A stretch of DNA of 64,000 nt, from positions 14,433,819 through 14,497,818 of the forward strand of contig OY740776.1 in NCBI GenBank assembly GCA_963513935.1, written 5' to 3'. Source of the stretch: Aphrophora alni (taxonomy: Eukaryota > Arthropoda > Insecta > Hemiptera > Aphrophoridae). Each line of letters opens with the position of its first letter. Position 1 is the stretch's first letter. This document shows, piece after piece, positions 39,601 through 54,600 of the stretch. A program made the translations under genes and the position numbers. The notes under the pieces were generated by a model. The model was not told the origin of the DNA. It ran no database searches and saw only the letters and a list, made by a program, of their open reading frames with translations.

Positions 39601-42390
39601 CACATCTTGTACCGTATTAAGTCGTCAATCCAAAGTCTAATATTTTGCTGATAAACCGATGTAACGGTAAATGAATTGCTAACATTTCTCGATTACAACT
39701 GAGATTATCTACTGGTTACTGATGTCACAATCGGTAATTACCAGAGAATTTATATTGTACTTTGACTTAGACTTTGAAAACGATAAGCACAAAAATGTGA
39801 AACATTACAGTGTCCAGATTTGGTAATTCTAAAGAAATCTACATCATTGGTTGCAAAGCTTAGATTATGTAATAAATTAAAAATAAAAGGGTGTGGTTGT
39901 GTGTGTGTACTTGGTATCTGCAGATATGGATAGACTATGTGTGTATATTTGTGTTTGAATATATAATTATATTTAACAAAACATTTATAATGATACTGAA
40001 GTGGCATTACATTATACAGGGTGTATATAAAGTCCCGCACGGGCTTAATATTTTCTAAACGACAACAGATAAATCAATAAGATTTGGTACATAAACACCA
40101 CATCTAAAAATCTACTTTTTTAAGGAACTATCAATTTTCTGTCATATCATGGGGACGTCCCGCAAGGAGTCAGAAGGAAATCTTAAATAGGAGCATAGGT
40201 CAATATGCACATCAGTTTAAAGGGCTTAGCTAGCAGAGTTCAATGCCGGAAACCGCGCCTCAAAAGGATCACCCGTTACAAAATGGCGGCCATTTAAAGT
40301 GGGTGTACATAAAGTCCCGCACAGGCTTAATATTTTCTAAACGACAACAGATAAATCAATAAGATTTGGTACATCAACACCACACCTAAAAATCTACTTT
40401 TTTAAGGAACTATCAATTTTCTGTCATATCACGGGGACGTCCCGCAAGGAGTCAGAAGGAAATCTTAAACAGGAGCATAGGTCAATATGCACATCATTTT
40501 AAAGGGCTTAGCTAGCAGAGTTTAATGCCGCAAACTGCATTCAAAAAGTTTGATCCAGTACAAAATGACGGCTGTTCAAAGGTTTTATTTTGTTACATTT
40601 TAATAGTACAGTAGCCACAATCCCATTAAAGCAAAACTGCAACTAAATGAATACTGCAGCTAAATACTACATTATGCGTCTCAATAGAGAAGTGAATTAT
40701 GACGTTAGTTATCCTCAAGGGTTACAAATTTGGTCCCAACTTATTGATAACGGGGAAAACGTGGTAATAGTAACATTAGAAAGTTCTTATCTTTGGGTCG
40801 CCGTTTGGACTTTCATATTAGCCAGTCATTCATAGTAGGCTATTCTAGTTTTCTTGTTTTAGTAGTGCTGTCCAACCTTTCTGTAAGTGCGCGTTAGTAC
40901 AAACAAGTTTGTACTATTGCTTGTAGTTCTTCAACAACACTATGTCGCTTAACGAACGTGAACGTATAACACTTCTTATGATGGTTGGTTGGGGAAACAA
41001 CAGACGATCACACGAGGAAGCGTGCCATTTATTTAATGACTACTTCCCCGAGAGGCAGCCAATTTCTAGAACAACTGTAGGGAGAATTGTTGAACGCTTT
41101 ATGGAAACAGGAAGTGTTTCCGATCGTCCTAGATCAGGAAGGCCCGCTACTGCAACAAACGAAGACAACTCTTTAGATGTCTTGCAGTCATTTATTGAGA
41201 ACCCGCACGAGTCCCTACGCTCAGCAGCACAAACTCATGACATCTCTGTTAAGTCTGTTCAAAACATTCTGAAAGGGTCAAATTTTAAGCCTTACAAAGT
41301 TCATTTGGTGCACGAACTTAACGAAAATGATTACGATCGACGTATAGAATTTTGCGAAACTATGATGGCTAAAATAGAACGCAACGAAATTGATGTAAAC
41401 AATATTGCGTTTTCAGACGAGTGTACATTTATGATGAATGGAAGCGTAAACAGGCACAATTGCCGTTACTGGAGTAACGAAAATCCTCACTGGATGCGGG
41501 GGGCACACACGCAATATCCACTAAAGGTGAATGTCTGGCTTGGTGTGATAGGTACCCAGTTGGTAGGTCCTTACTTTATTGAAGGAAATTAAAATGCAAT
41601 ATCATAACAACGTTTGCTGGAAAATGAAATTACACCAACATTTCGAAACATGTTTGGAGAACATTTTCAGAATATCTGGTTTCAACAGGACGGAGCGCCC
41701 TCACACTATGGCATCGACGTAAGGGCCTATTTAAACACTGTTTTTCGGCAACGGTGGATCGGAAGGCGGGGAACTGTAGAATGGCCAGCGCGTTCACCAG
41801 ATCTGTCTCCATTAGACTACTTTGTTTGGGGTTACCTTAAGGACAACGTCTACAAAACAAAGCCTCAAAATGTAAATGAACTGAGACAAAGAATACTTCA
41901 AGAATGACAGGCATTTCCTCAAGTTGCCCTGCAAAATTCTCTTAATAGTTTTTATGTGCGTCTTTCCAACTGTCAAATAACTGGAGGTGAACAGTTCGAG
42001 CATTTACTCTGAAAACATTTGGTAAGTAAACATCTGTTTTCCAATAAAACCTTTGAACAGCCGCCATTTTGTACTGGATCAACCTTTTTGAATGCGGTTT
42101 GCGGCATTAAACTCTGCTAGCTAAGCCCTTTAAAATGATGTGCATATTGACCTATGCTCCTATTTAAGATTTCCTTCTGACTCCTTGCGGGACGTCCCCA
42201 TGATATGACAGAAAATTGATAGTTCCTTAAAAAAGTAGATTTTTAGGTGTGGCGTTGATGTACCAAATCTTATTGATTTATCTGTTGTCGTTCAGAAAAT
42301 ATTAAGCCCGTGCGGGACTTTATATACACCCTGTATATTTTTTTCTTTGTAATGTTTTTTGTTTCATGTAGGCGTAACCTAAATTCCTTC

Positions 42391-42450
<60 letters not shown>

Positions 42451-45400
42451 TATCAAGTATTAAGAGACATTTTATTAGGTACTAATTGTAGATTTTTATT
42501 TTATTATTATTCATTGTAGTTTAAATATTATTATACATTTTCATGTGTAAAAAAAAAAAAAAATAAATAAAATAAAACAATTATAATTATATTATATAAA
42601 ATAGAGCACACACTTTTCGAACTAAGATGTCTTTGGAGAATAAATGATTTCAAAGGGATTTTATTTTTCAAGATCACATAACCTAATTTTTTTCTGAGGA
42701 GAAGCTAAAAAATCTGCGATCACAAACTACCTAAATACTAAATGAGCTGAAAAAGGAAATTATAAATTTATACACTGTTCATATCACAGAAGAGATTTGA
42801 AGATGTGTTTAAAAACAAGTGTAAAAGAGTTGTTATTTATTGGAAAAAAAAGGTTGTTACTTTTAACATTTCAAGTAAAGGTATCAGTTACTAAATAATA
42901 AATTTATTATTTGTAAATACATTGTTTTTATTTCAATAGAACCCACTTCTCAAGAGAAACGTTTTGAACACCCTGTGTATACAAACAAAAACAATCAATT
43001 TTATATATTAAAAATGAGTTACCTTTTAATGCCTTTTGCTTGTTACCAAGGATTGTATATAAATATTTTGGACTCTCAGGAAGCACTGGTATGACCAAAG
43101 CACAAAGGATAGTCAAACAAAGGTAGAATGCTAACATGTAGTTCCAATGTTCCACAGTACCTACATACAAAGAAAACTATTAACATGGAGATATCTTAAA
43201 CTAAATCTTATTTGTAAAATATTATATAATTCATTTTCAAATATATACATAAGGAGTGTGGGAGAGCGATTTTTGATTTGAATGAAAAATATTTCAACAC
43301 AAATTATCGAGATCGAAACATACCGAAAGTACAAAAATGGGAGAGAACAAGAGTTGTATAGTCGAGATGAGAATGAGAGTATCCTATAGACACCCACGAG
43401 CATAAATTTAAGTGATTCAATTTTACAATCTACCAAACAGCATTCAAATTCCTTTTCGGATATTATGTCATTCAATTGATTTATACTAATAGTTTTAATT
43501 TTACATTACCACCATAATTCTCTTAACCAAAAAAGTGAGTAATAATAGAATATCCTGCAATTCTTAGTTGTTCAAATTCTAAGTCTCTCATCTTATCAAA
43601 AATAATTACTAAGTCTGGTTTTATTTCATTTAGTGTTATATCCAGAGATTCGTATTTAGAACTACTGTACTTCAAAATATTCTGTTTTTACAAATGCCAT
43701 TTACAATATCAGTATGATTCTGAACAGGAAAAGAACTGATGCCTTAAAATAATATTCCAAAGTACAAACATTGATTTTACTGCTTTTGAAAAGCCTTAAA
43801 TATTTATCAGAATATAATTATAGTTAATATGGCACCTTCTTATTAATCATTACAGAAACACTTGGTCACGCCCATGCAAAGTTTACGGTTATGAATCCAA
43901 AGCTTAAACTACCGATTTCAAAACAGGCTGTTTTTAATGTAAAACATTTTCAAATTGCATGAAATAATATCGGGATTCATATATTGAGAAATATTTTATT
44001 TGGGATTTTTTCTGAAATGACAGGGAATTTAAATTTCCGGATCAAGTACATCTTTGTGTCCAATCATTTGGAAAATTTTGAACTCTTTCATTTGCAACGT
44101 GCTCGTTTCTCTTGATTCATTCTATTACAACTTAGACGTCTTCCTACAGATGGCTGTGATAAATCTATGTTTAGGAAGCAGGTTTTACCTCAGGCCAAAC
44201 TTATGACAACATAATTTAACAGATTGAAAAATGAATGAATAAACATTATCTTTAAGATATACGTAATTATACTGGAAATATATAAATTTAAAATAATTCT
44301 ATTCTTTAATAACAAATCGGAAAATTATTGACAGAATCAAGACAAATGTACTCAAGAAATAAATGTGTTCTCGCTAATAAGATTGAGATGATATTAAAAT
44401 TTCTCTCGATACAACTCTGGATTTTCAAGATTTCGTAGATCCCTAATATATATAAGTATACAAATAGATACAGCAATGATTCTTTCACATTATAGGACGT
44501 GAGGAGGATTCCATACTTTAGTCTTGTGGCATATGGTGAAGGAAGTTTAAAAGGAGAGGTAATAGAGAGAAATGAGGATAGTGCAGGGCGAGTTATGAGT
44601 AAAGGCGAGAGATCCAAAGTGTATTGGTAGTCATGTTGGTTTTTCAGCAGGGTGCATGTGCTTAGCTTGAAGGTCTTTTACTCTGTGGGTTAGCGCTAGA
44701 AACTCCTGCTATGCCAACATGTTTCCTTCCGGATCTCTTACAGAGCACTATTGTTCCATCTTGTGGGCATATTAAGTGGGTATGGAAAGGTTCAGAAGAG
44801 GAATGTAGGTTGGCGGGTGTGACCCCTATTGACCTTCCGATTTGACATGTTGACCACAAAGTGATTTGAAAGATAGACAAATTTTAAGGTCACAAAGGTG
44901 TCCCTTCTCGAGATCAGTCGTGTTGTAGTATAGTATAGAAGATAAAGTTGTAATGTGAGTCGATATGTGAGTAGAATCAGTTGAAATAGGTGTAAGCCTG
45001 TAGAGATATAGGAAAGAAGTCTTTTAAGTCCATGTTTCGTGAAGGGTTTTGTTTAAATTGATATGTTTTCACACGAAGGTATGAAATTTGGAAGGACTGC
45101 AAGCTAGTTTGAGGTGGACTTGTGTTTATGCGAGATGGAAACCTAGCTTGGAATAGAAAGTTGCTGGGAAATATCGGAAGCTGTGTGGGAGTGTGTGTTT
45201 ACAGCTAGGAAAGCTGATCTAGGAGAATTCCCTGTGTTTCTTACCACGAAGGACAAGAGTTATAATGTAGGCTATCAAAAGGACATCTTCTTGAATCCCC
45301 ATGACATATTACTAGATGTGCACTCAAGTGAATAGTACATACGTCTATTGAGGATATGTTATTTTCTTTTACCTATAAGATTCCTAAGGAAGAAAAAGAC

Positions 45401-48400
45401 CAATTCACAGAGAGCAAGGGAGAAAAGTTGTCAAAAAATGGGGTCTATTTTCCAGCCTTCGGAATGGATATAACCTTCACTTCCTCCCTCTTTGTGGGAT
45501 GTTGTCAAGGTTTAACTTGCCGTAAACAGTGACACTAGTATGGGTAGCAGCTTCTCTAGAGCATGCTGCAGCAATGCCAAGAACTTTCGTGACTCCATTC
45601 CCTCCAGGTGACTTAGCCCACTTAACCTTGTGAAAATATTAGATATAATTGTAACGGCGTTCATACGTTTTATCTAAATCTGAAATAAATTAAATGACTA
45701 GCCAAGCAGAGGCGAAACTTATTGTTAAATAACATTACAATAATTTACCTAACATCCAACTCAGACTCATGAACTGACCCAGCAGAACTCCAAAAGTAAC
45801 TCCAAGAGGACAAAGCACGCCCATTACTCCTCGTAAGGCTAAAGGTGATATCTCTATTAAATACATGGGTATGACTCCAGTTATCAGTCCTGTCAAAAAG
45901 AAAGTAAATTGTATTTTTAATCTGATAAATTATAGTTTACAAATTTATAATTAACAATTTTGTGGTTATTTTACTGGATATGAAACAATAGGTTCTGAAC
46001 ATTTTCTGGACTACAGAGTAAAAATGTATACTTGTATTAATCACCCAAACAAGAAGAAAAAAAGAAATTAGATATCCCAACCCTGAAATCTGAATTTGCA
46101 TTTCGGCTAGTAATTAATCACCAATGGCCCTCCTAGAGTATCAATAGCCCCAGTGATGGTTAATTACCCCGCCATAATGGATTGTTAAAGGGAAAAAAAA
46201 GTGATATATGAGGGAATGGCCCAACAAGATGTCACCTATAGGTTGAAAAAAGACACACTCTGTGTTTTCTCTGATCAGCTGATTGTGCTTCAGAGAGTGT
46301 TCCGAGATTTCCTAATTTTTAGGCACTTATTTAAAAAGGGAAGAAACCTGAGAGGTTACGAGCTCTTCGTATACCTCGAGATAGTACATATCTTGTACTG
46401 TTATTACACAACTAAGTAATAATGAAAATGTAATATTGAACAAGCTGGCTTTAATATAATGTCAAATCATTGCTTGTTTAATAATGCAAAAGCTTATATC
46501 CGATTTGTATATACGAGGTTAGTCTGGAAGACATCGAACCATTTTGAATATCACAAGAACGGTTTGCTCAGCTTTCAAGTAACATGGCAACAATCAGATG
46601 AGAGATTTCTACATATGCATGAACAGTCACAAATCCAATGAACTATTCAATTAGTGCTAGCCATTATTGACTAAATGCATGTGTCGCATTTACAATGACC
46701 AAGCTAGTAGATCAGCGATTCTGCATACGATTTGGCCTAAAACTTGAACCATTATACAAGGAAACTGTTCAAGTGATTAAGAGGACTTTCATGGATGATT
46801 TGAGTTAAACTAAGATAAAATAGAGCTTTAAAGGGCTGGGAATCTATTGAAACCGATCCACATTTTGAAAGACTTTCAATAGCAGAACACATGTTTAATG
46901 ATTACAATGTACAATAAGCAGTATAAAAAACATTGCACAAACTTTCTCACTCATCTATCTTGAAAATCAAATAAAAACAAAACAAAACTAATTGTCAACA
47001 ACATTGTTAATTAGCTAAATATGTTTAGTTGTCAGTCAATAAAAATTAATATTTATATATTTAAATAGGGTCTAAACTTGCTTTGCTTGTGCCATAAATG
47101 TGTCATCGCTGTAAATCATAGTTTATTAAAATTGAACACTTAGTAACGGTAGTTAAGGTTTTTTTTTTTTTTCCAAATTACACCTGAACCACAAATATTT
47201 TTTTACTTGTGATTTGGCACATGTGTTTAGGTCATTAATGTTCACATTTCACTAAAATTTAAGCGAAATCAATAGAGTCGATTTTAAGAAATTATGTCTT
47301 TATATCAGCCAATTGGCCGATTTTTTGGTTTTACCAATAACTGAAGAACCAACATTATTGTATAGTTAGCGAAACAGTACGTTTGGTTTAGGTCTATAAA
47401 GGCTGTACTTGAACTGAATTCGCTCAAAATCTTTAGAGACGATTTTAAGAAAATCATCATTTTTGTTTTTGTTTTTTCTAACTAATGGTAGCAACCCCTA
47501 AAATTTGAGTTACCACAAAAATAAAACATATCATGGCCAAAATATACCCATAGGCTATATAAAATCGGTTCACACGTTTATAGAGCAATGAACATACAGT
47601 GATAATATAAGTCGTAGAGGCCACGGCTGTGTGAAATGTGGTGTAGCACTCTTACAAACCTTTACTTCATACGCCTCCTCAATATAAAACCACATTCATA
47701 TAACATAAGATCTAACCATAATAATTAGTCTGAGAAACAGTGGGCAAAGATAAAAACCTAAAAAGTTGTAATTTTACTTTAAAATTAATTACGAATGGAT
47801 GGGAATAAAGGTTCATAGGAATTGAGAGGGGAAAAGAGTTAAAACATACTTTGGAATAATAACTTTACATTATACCAATCTATTAATCAGCATAGTAATC
47901 CATTACTAAACAAATTCACCTCCCGACCCACAACACAAAACGAGTCAAAAGAAAAAGGCATTCTGACCTCAGACTTCTGTAGAGTATAACCAAAAATAGA
48001 TTTATGGGAACTGCCATTGGGAGGTAACCCCTACGCAAATACCAGACTAATTAAATTATTATTACCAACAGTTCACCATGTATTTTAATAGGCAAACTGT
48101 ATGTACTAAATTGTATAAAATTATATAAACATATAATAATTATATTAAATTAATAAAAATATTGAAAAATAATAACTTCCAAAATAGAATTTTTCTGAAG
48201 TGTTATCTGGCATTATACATAATATCAAGAAAAAGCAATATTTTAACTTGTAAATATTATTGTCTATCATTATTTATATAATAAACCTCTATTTCACCGA
48301 TAGCTAACTATTTACCTGAAGCTAACCCAACAACGAATCTTCCCAGAAACAGCAGGCCTATAGAAGATAAAGGCTTGCATACTATGAACATAAGCCCAGA

Positions 48401-48633
48401 AACTATAGCTAAAGCATAACTAATAATGACTGCACCTTTCCTGGAAAAAAAAAAAAAATACAGAAAATAAAAATGTGCTTAGTTGAAATAATGGGTAGAG
48501 CAGAGTTAACTATTTAAACAACAACAAAATTCTTTTCATCCAGTTACTTTACAAGTTGACTTTTTTAACCCTTTCACGAGTACATCATATATGTCATATT
48601 GATTAACCATATCATATGATGTGATTGTCATTT

Positions 48634-48666
<33 letters not shown>

Positions 48667-51600
48667 CCATAGTCAAAAACATTTGTATAGTCATAGTCAA
48701 TTTGTAACTATTAAAAAAAAGGAGTGGGTGTAAAACTACTGATTTGATAGATTTTAAAATTGACACTTTGTAACATTAAAGAATTTATGAAAAATTGCTC
48801 AGCTAAGGGCGCCCGGAAGCTTGTAGTTTACCAATTTTGAAAAATAAAAATTTACTTTATTGAAATACTCTCAGGGTCGTGTTTCTTTTCTAAGTGTACT
48901 AATATCAGTGGTTTTCAGTAAATAAGAAATCCTTATTTGTTTTCCTGAAACTAAACATTCTTTATTAAATTCAATTTTTTAAACAATTACACAAATTCAT
49001 CATCAATTTGTTATATTAAACATTCATATGCAAAATCTTAACTTAGTACATCCTAATAATAATTGTTCAATCATTCTAATGATAATAATATTTAAAAAAT
49101 CAAATTGAATTTAATTATTTAATTTACCTTTTTAGTTGCAACTCTGAAATTGAATAGATTTTTTGTTTATTTAAAAGAATTTATGTAACTAAGAATTTTA
49201 CTCTTTGAAAATAAATCAAGTTTCATTAAATTATATATTTATTAGAAAAAGACTTTATTTTAATATCTTTAGACTTTGAATACAAGACATAGTCTCATAT
49301 ATTATGACTCGAGTCGTTAAGTCAGAAATTATACTTAACATTAAAGTATTTAAATCATATCAAATACAAAGATAATTTTAGAATAAGAGTTTTGACGTGG
49401 ATACCAATCACGTTTCTTCTATTTTAAAAGCACATTATCTTGAAGACAATTCGCTTCGTTCTCCGGAAATGTCCTGTAGCCTCGTGGAAGTTGATTCTGT
49501 CCCTTTGTTCCGACGCTGACGTCGCCTTCTCGTTTTACAAAGTTCATTTTCTGTTATTCTAACAACAGAATATCTAATTAGCGTTTTAACTTAAACTGTT
49601 CTCTATTAACACATTGCGGTTTTGTCTATATTTCCCGATTTGATCATCTCATTTTTTATCGGACACGCGAAAGCCATTGCTCTCAGCATATTTATAAAAG
49701 TTCACTGTCTTGAGACTTAAAATATGTCCAATCGTCTCAAACTCCCTCTCCCAACTACTAGACATCAATTAAATTGTTCTCATGTTCAAAAATCACTCAA
49801 ACATAAACTACATTGTTCTCAAACTATTTCTAACACGTCTTACCATCTCAGACGTTCCCTTGTAACTCTCTCAAACACATCTACTCACTTCAAAGGTTCC
49901 CTTGTAACTGTTTTAAAACACATCTTAATCCCTCGAATGTTCCTGACCAACGTTTTAAGCACATCTACTCACTTCAAATGTTCCCTTCCAACTGTTAACT
50001 AACTCCTCGCATCACAACTAAGCGTCCTTTTTCAGATCTACTTATTCAGCAAATCTCAATACGTTCACATTTTTGGTCCCACGAACACTGTCCAAATCAT
50101 TTGCTTGACGACAAGCCTTGTCTATTTTCACAATACAATATCTCACTTTAAAATTTATTATACCTTATAACTGACATTTTCTGCCTAAAATTTATATTTT
50201 TATTTCCCCTTGTCTCAAATAATACATACAGTCATTAATTTGACTTACGTTGTCTATTCTTTAGACCAATTAGAAAATCCCCTGTTTATTTTCACGTTTC
50301 AAATCTCAAAGCAAATATTTCTTTCATGTCAAAGCTAAAGTTAAAAAATTGAAGATTACAAATTTCAAGTATTATACAAACAATACAACAAATAAATCAA
50401 CATAGTCAGTCAATAGACACTAGAAAATACAAAATACAAAACACAAAACAACATTCCACAAAATAATTCCAATAAATCAATCACCAAAATAAAAAGACAA
50501 CAAAATGTTTGGTGTCTGGTTTAAGCTACATTTCAAGTTAAAAAACATGTACTTTGTCTTATTTGAATTTATGGTCAAATTATTTTCAGCAAAGTATTGG
50601 CTTGTGGCATTGACTAGTAGAAAAGCTATATGCTCTAAACAAGACTTCATCAATATCAGTGTTTTTTATTTATTTTTTAGTTTGCTGACCACCATGGAAA
50701 TATCATTTTCATACATAGAGAATAGAAACATAAACCCCTCTCTATTAGTTTTTGATATGTCACCAATTTAAGAGATCTACTTTGGTTGTTCTTATTAATT
50801 CATTAAATTCTAAATAAAACCTTAAACCAGCTTTGTTATATGTTTCATAAAAATAAGAATAATAAAACAAGTTTTTTCCTATAAATACAAGGACATTCTT
50901 TTCTTTAACACTATTTTATAACCGGATTAAAAATATTTTATATTGGCCAAAATACCAAAGGCCATATATTATGCAAGCATTTTCTATACACAAACTAATC
51001 CTTTCCTCCCAGTGCGAATGTTATCTAACAGATTAAGTAAGTTTTGTTTGTCTATTATTAAAAACACAATCAACGCTTCACAATAGCAAATTAAAACTTT
51101 TGATTTCTATTCAGTACAAGAATCCACTTATGGTGCAAAACACAGTCCATTTACTTTAAATTCAATATCAAACATTGCTCCACTTTAAAAAATGTCATAC
51201 AAAACCATTTATATACACAGAGATAGCTTCAACAATTCAAAATTTAATTCCATGCTGACGTGAGAATACTGACCTTTCCATTTGAAGTAATGTAGATAAA
51301 ATGTGTCAAATATTTTTTTTAGTTTCTATACTGACGGAAGTAGGAAGTTTATAAATATAAATAAAATTAATACTTTTTACAAGTCTGAGTTTTCTTTCAT
51401 GTTTATTAGGAAAAATAAGTACAAAAAGGTTGTTTTCGTACCCTTTTTGAAAATGTTTAGACTTTTTATATATTTTAAAAACAAAAATGTTTAAAACAGG
51501 TTTTGTAGAGCATGACTACACCTCCACCTCCCATGTTACACATTACGTTATGGAAATCTGTTTATTAATTTAGGCTGTAGAATGATTGCTTTGGATTGCT

Positions 51601-54600
51601 TTGTCACTTAGTATTCATATATTAATTAAGTCAGAGTTTAATAGAGCACATGGGCTATTATGTATTTGTAAAGAGAGGTTAACCTGAGAAACTGGTTAGG
51701 AATCAAATTCCTTTGACACAAAGACTTCACACCCAAGAAAAAAGATAACTTGTCCATCTCTTTGGTCACCGATTATCACTCAGGCCTACCTACAGAGATT
51801 AAACAATAAAATATACTGAAAGAAGGCTTCAAAATTTTACAAGCTCCGAACCATACCAAGAACCTTCTCACAGAACCTCCTAGAGTCTTGTTTAAACGGC
51901 ATACAAATCTTAAACGTATGTTAGTTCACCCCAAGCTTCCAGATAAATCTAAACAACCTAAACTTCCCCAACGTTCTTAATCATGCAATAGGCCAAGATA
52001 CAAAATACATCACCCTCCAACAACTTCAATAGTTCCCCAGTAAAAAAATAGAATTTTAAATTAAAGGGAATCACACATATACCACCAAAAAATGTTATCT
52101 ACCAATTACAGTACAGGTTTTGTCCAGCTCAATATATAGGCCTAACCGCAGACAACCTAAGCACCACGATGAATGACCCACAGATATGATATAAAAATCA
52201 TGGATATAGAGAAACTAACTGAACAACATGCAGCAACCTGTCAACATTGCCACATTTGATGATTGCTTCACGACAAAAATTATAAAATCACTCCCTTCAA
52301 ATTGAAACCCTTCAGAACAAAGAAGATGGAAATGTCTCATCAATGGGTCACAAAATCTAGAGAACCCTCTAACCTTAATCATAGATAAACTATCCTTCAT
52401 CCTTTTTCCTCTCCTAACAGACTTACTTAAAATTAATATAAAAAATGGAATAATAACAATAACAAAATTAATAATAAAACATTCATCTGTGGTTCAACAC
52501 TCAACACAGATCCATCCTCTGCAACCAAATTACAACAATTTAGTCTTCTTTTTATACGCCCTACTGATGAGAAAGTGTTTATGAAATAGTCTAGAACTTT
52601 AGTGTTTTATTGTGGGGTTTTCTATATGTGTACTATTATCTGTATACTGTAACTTGGCGTCTGGACCCGGACCGTCCCCCCCTTGCTCCCTTCCCCATCC
52701 AGCTGTTTCAGTGATGAGTCACCTACTAGTGTTAACACTGCACTGTTTAACTTTTTTATGGGAGACACAATTTTAAATTTTTTTCAGCATAGATAAAATG
52801 ATTAGGAAAATATAAGCAAATTGATACCAAACACGACACAAATGTATGTAAATAGTACGTAACATGTAAATAATAAGTATGTGATTATGAAAACAGTAGC
52901 TGTGTAAAGAGCTATCTCCTGGCGGCTTTTACAAACGGAATAGTGTCGTGTTTGGTATCAATTTGCTTATATTTTCCTAAACGTTTTAACTATGATGAAA
53001 AATTTTTTAAATTGTGTCTCCCATAAAAAAGTTAAACAGTGCAGTGTTAACGCTAGTAGGTGACTCATCACTGACACAGCTGGGTGAGGAAGGGGGAGCG
53101 ACGGGGGGCGGTTCGGGCCGCTCCCAGGTAGCCAAGGGTTCAGACGCTAAGTTACAGTATACAGATTATACAGTACAACCTGTCATATCCGGACTAATAT
53201 GGCGACTGGCCGATCCAGATATGGAAAAATCCGGACATCACAAGTTCATTTATAAAGAGCTAGAGGGACAGAAATAATGAAAGCGTTTGTTGTTGACTGG
53301 TTTTAAAACGTTTCTATTGGTTTAGGATTTGTATTTGTATAAAAAACTAGATGCGCAGCACACTACTGTAGGTACAGTATTTAAAATAAAAAACTAAACA
53401 CTTTACAACATAATTTAGGTCAAATTTTAATTTTTTAATTCTACATATTGTATACAATTTTTTTTAAAATATTAATATATATATATATAGATTGGTTAGA
53501 TTTTGTATGGACAGGTGACAGGCTTACCTTGGAAAATGGTCTTTGGTAATTACCTAATAGTACATAAGTAAGAAAACACACACACAAAAAAAAAAAATGG
53601 CCACAGACATGACGTGAAAATCATGGATATGGAGAAATCAACTGCACAACATGCAGCAATCCACAACGTTGTCACTTTTGATGAATGTTTAACAAAAAAA
53701 AATCATAAAATCACTCCCTTCAGAATGTAACCCCTCAGAACTAAGAAGATGGGAACTGTCTCATCATTGGGTTACAAATCAAGAGAACTCCCTAATCTTA
53801 ACCTTAGATGAATCATCCTTTTCCCTTTCCCAATAGGCTTTACAAAAAAAAATAAATAAATAAATTCTGTGGTTCAACATTCAGTCTTCTTCTTAACTCT
53901 ACTGATTGAGAAAGTGAACAGTGTTTACGAAATATTTCAAAACGATAGTGTTTTTTGTGTGTGTTTTCTTACTTATGTTCTATTAGGTAATACCAAGGAC
54001 CATTTTCCAAGGTAAGCCTGTCTCCTGTCCATACAAAATCTAACCAATCTAATAGGCTATGTGCTCCTATTAAATTCTAACCTATATATATTATTTACAG
54101 TATAGTGCACTTTAAAATACAAAAATTCTTTAGAGCACGCATATTTTCATCCATTGTCACAACAGTTTTCTTTATTTTCTCTGCCATTTTAGCAAAAAAT
54201 AATGATAAACAATACAGTAACAACAATAAAAAATAAGATAATAAAACACAATTTTTTATTTTGTACTATCCACTTTTTATTGTATCCTTGTATTTTTATT
54301 GTATCCACTTGTATCCTAACTCCCACCCTCTAATTTTAAGGTTTTCTTTTCTTCAGTCTGTAATACAGCCTCGTCAATGCCTTAGCAGGCAAAACCATTG
54401 GTCGGCTAGACTAATAAAAAGTGGATAGTACAAAATAAAAAATTGTTTTACTATCTTTAAACATGGAATTCCACCAAGAACCATCGGTCTCAACAGTAAT
54501 GAAAATAAATAAATAAATAAAATAAAATAAAAAATAACACTGATAAAATACAGTAACAATGGTGAACAATAACGATAACAACAGCAAACACTTCTGACAT

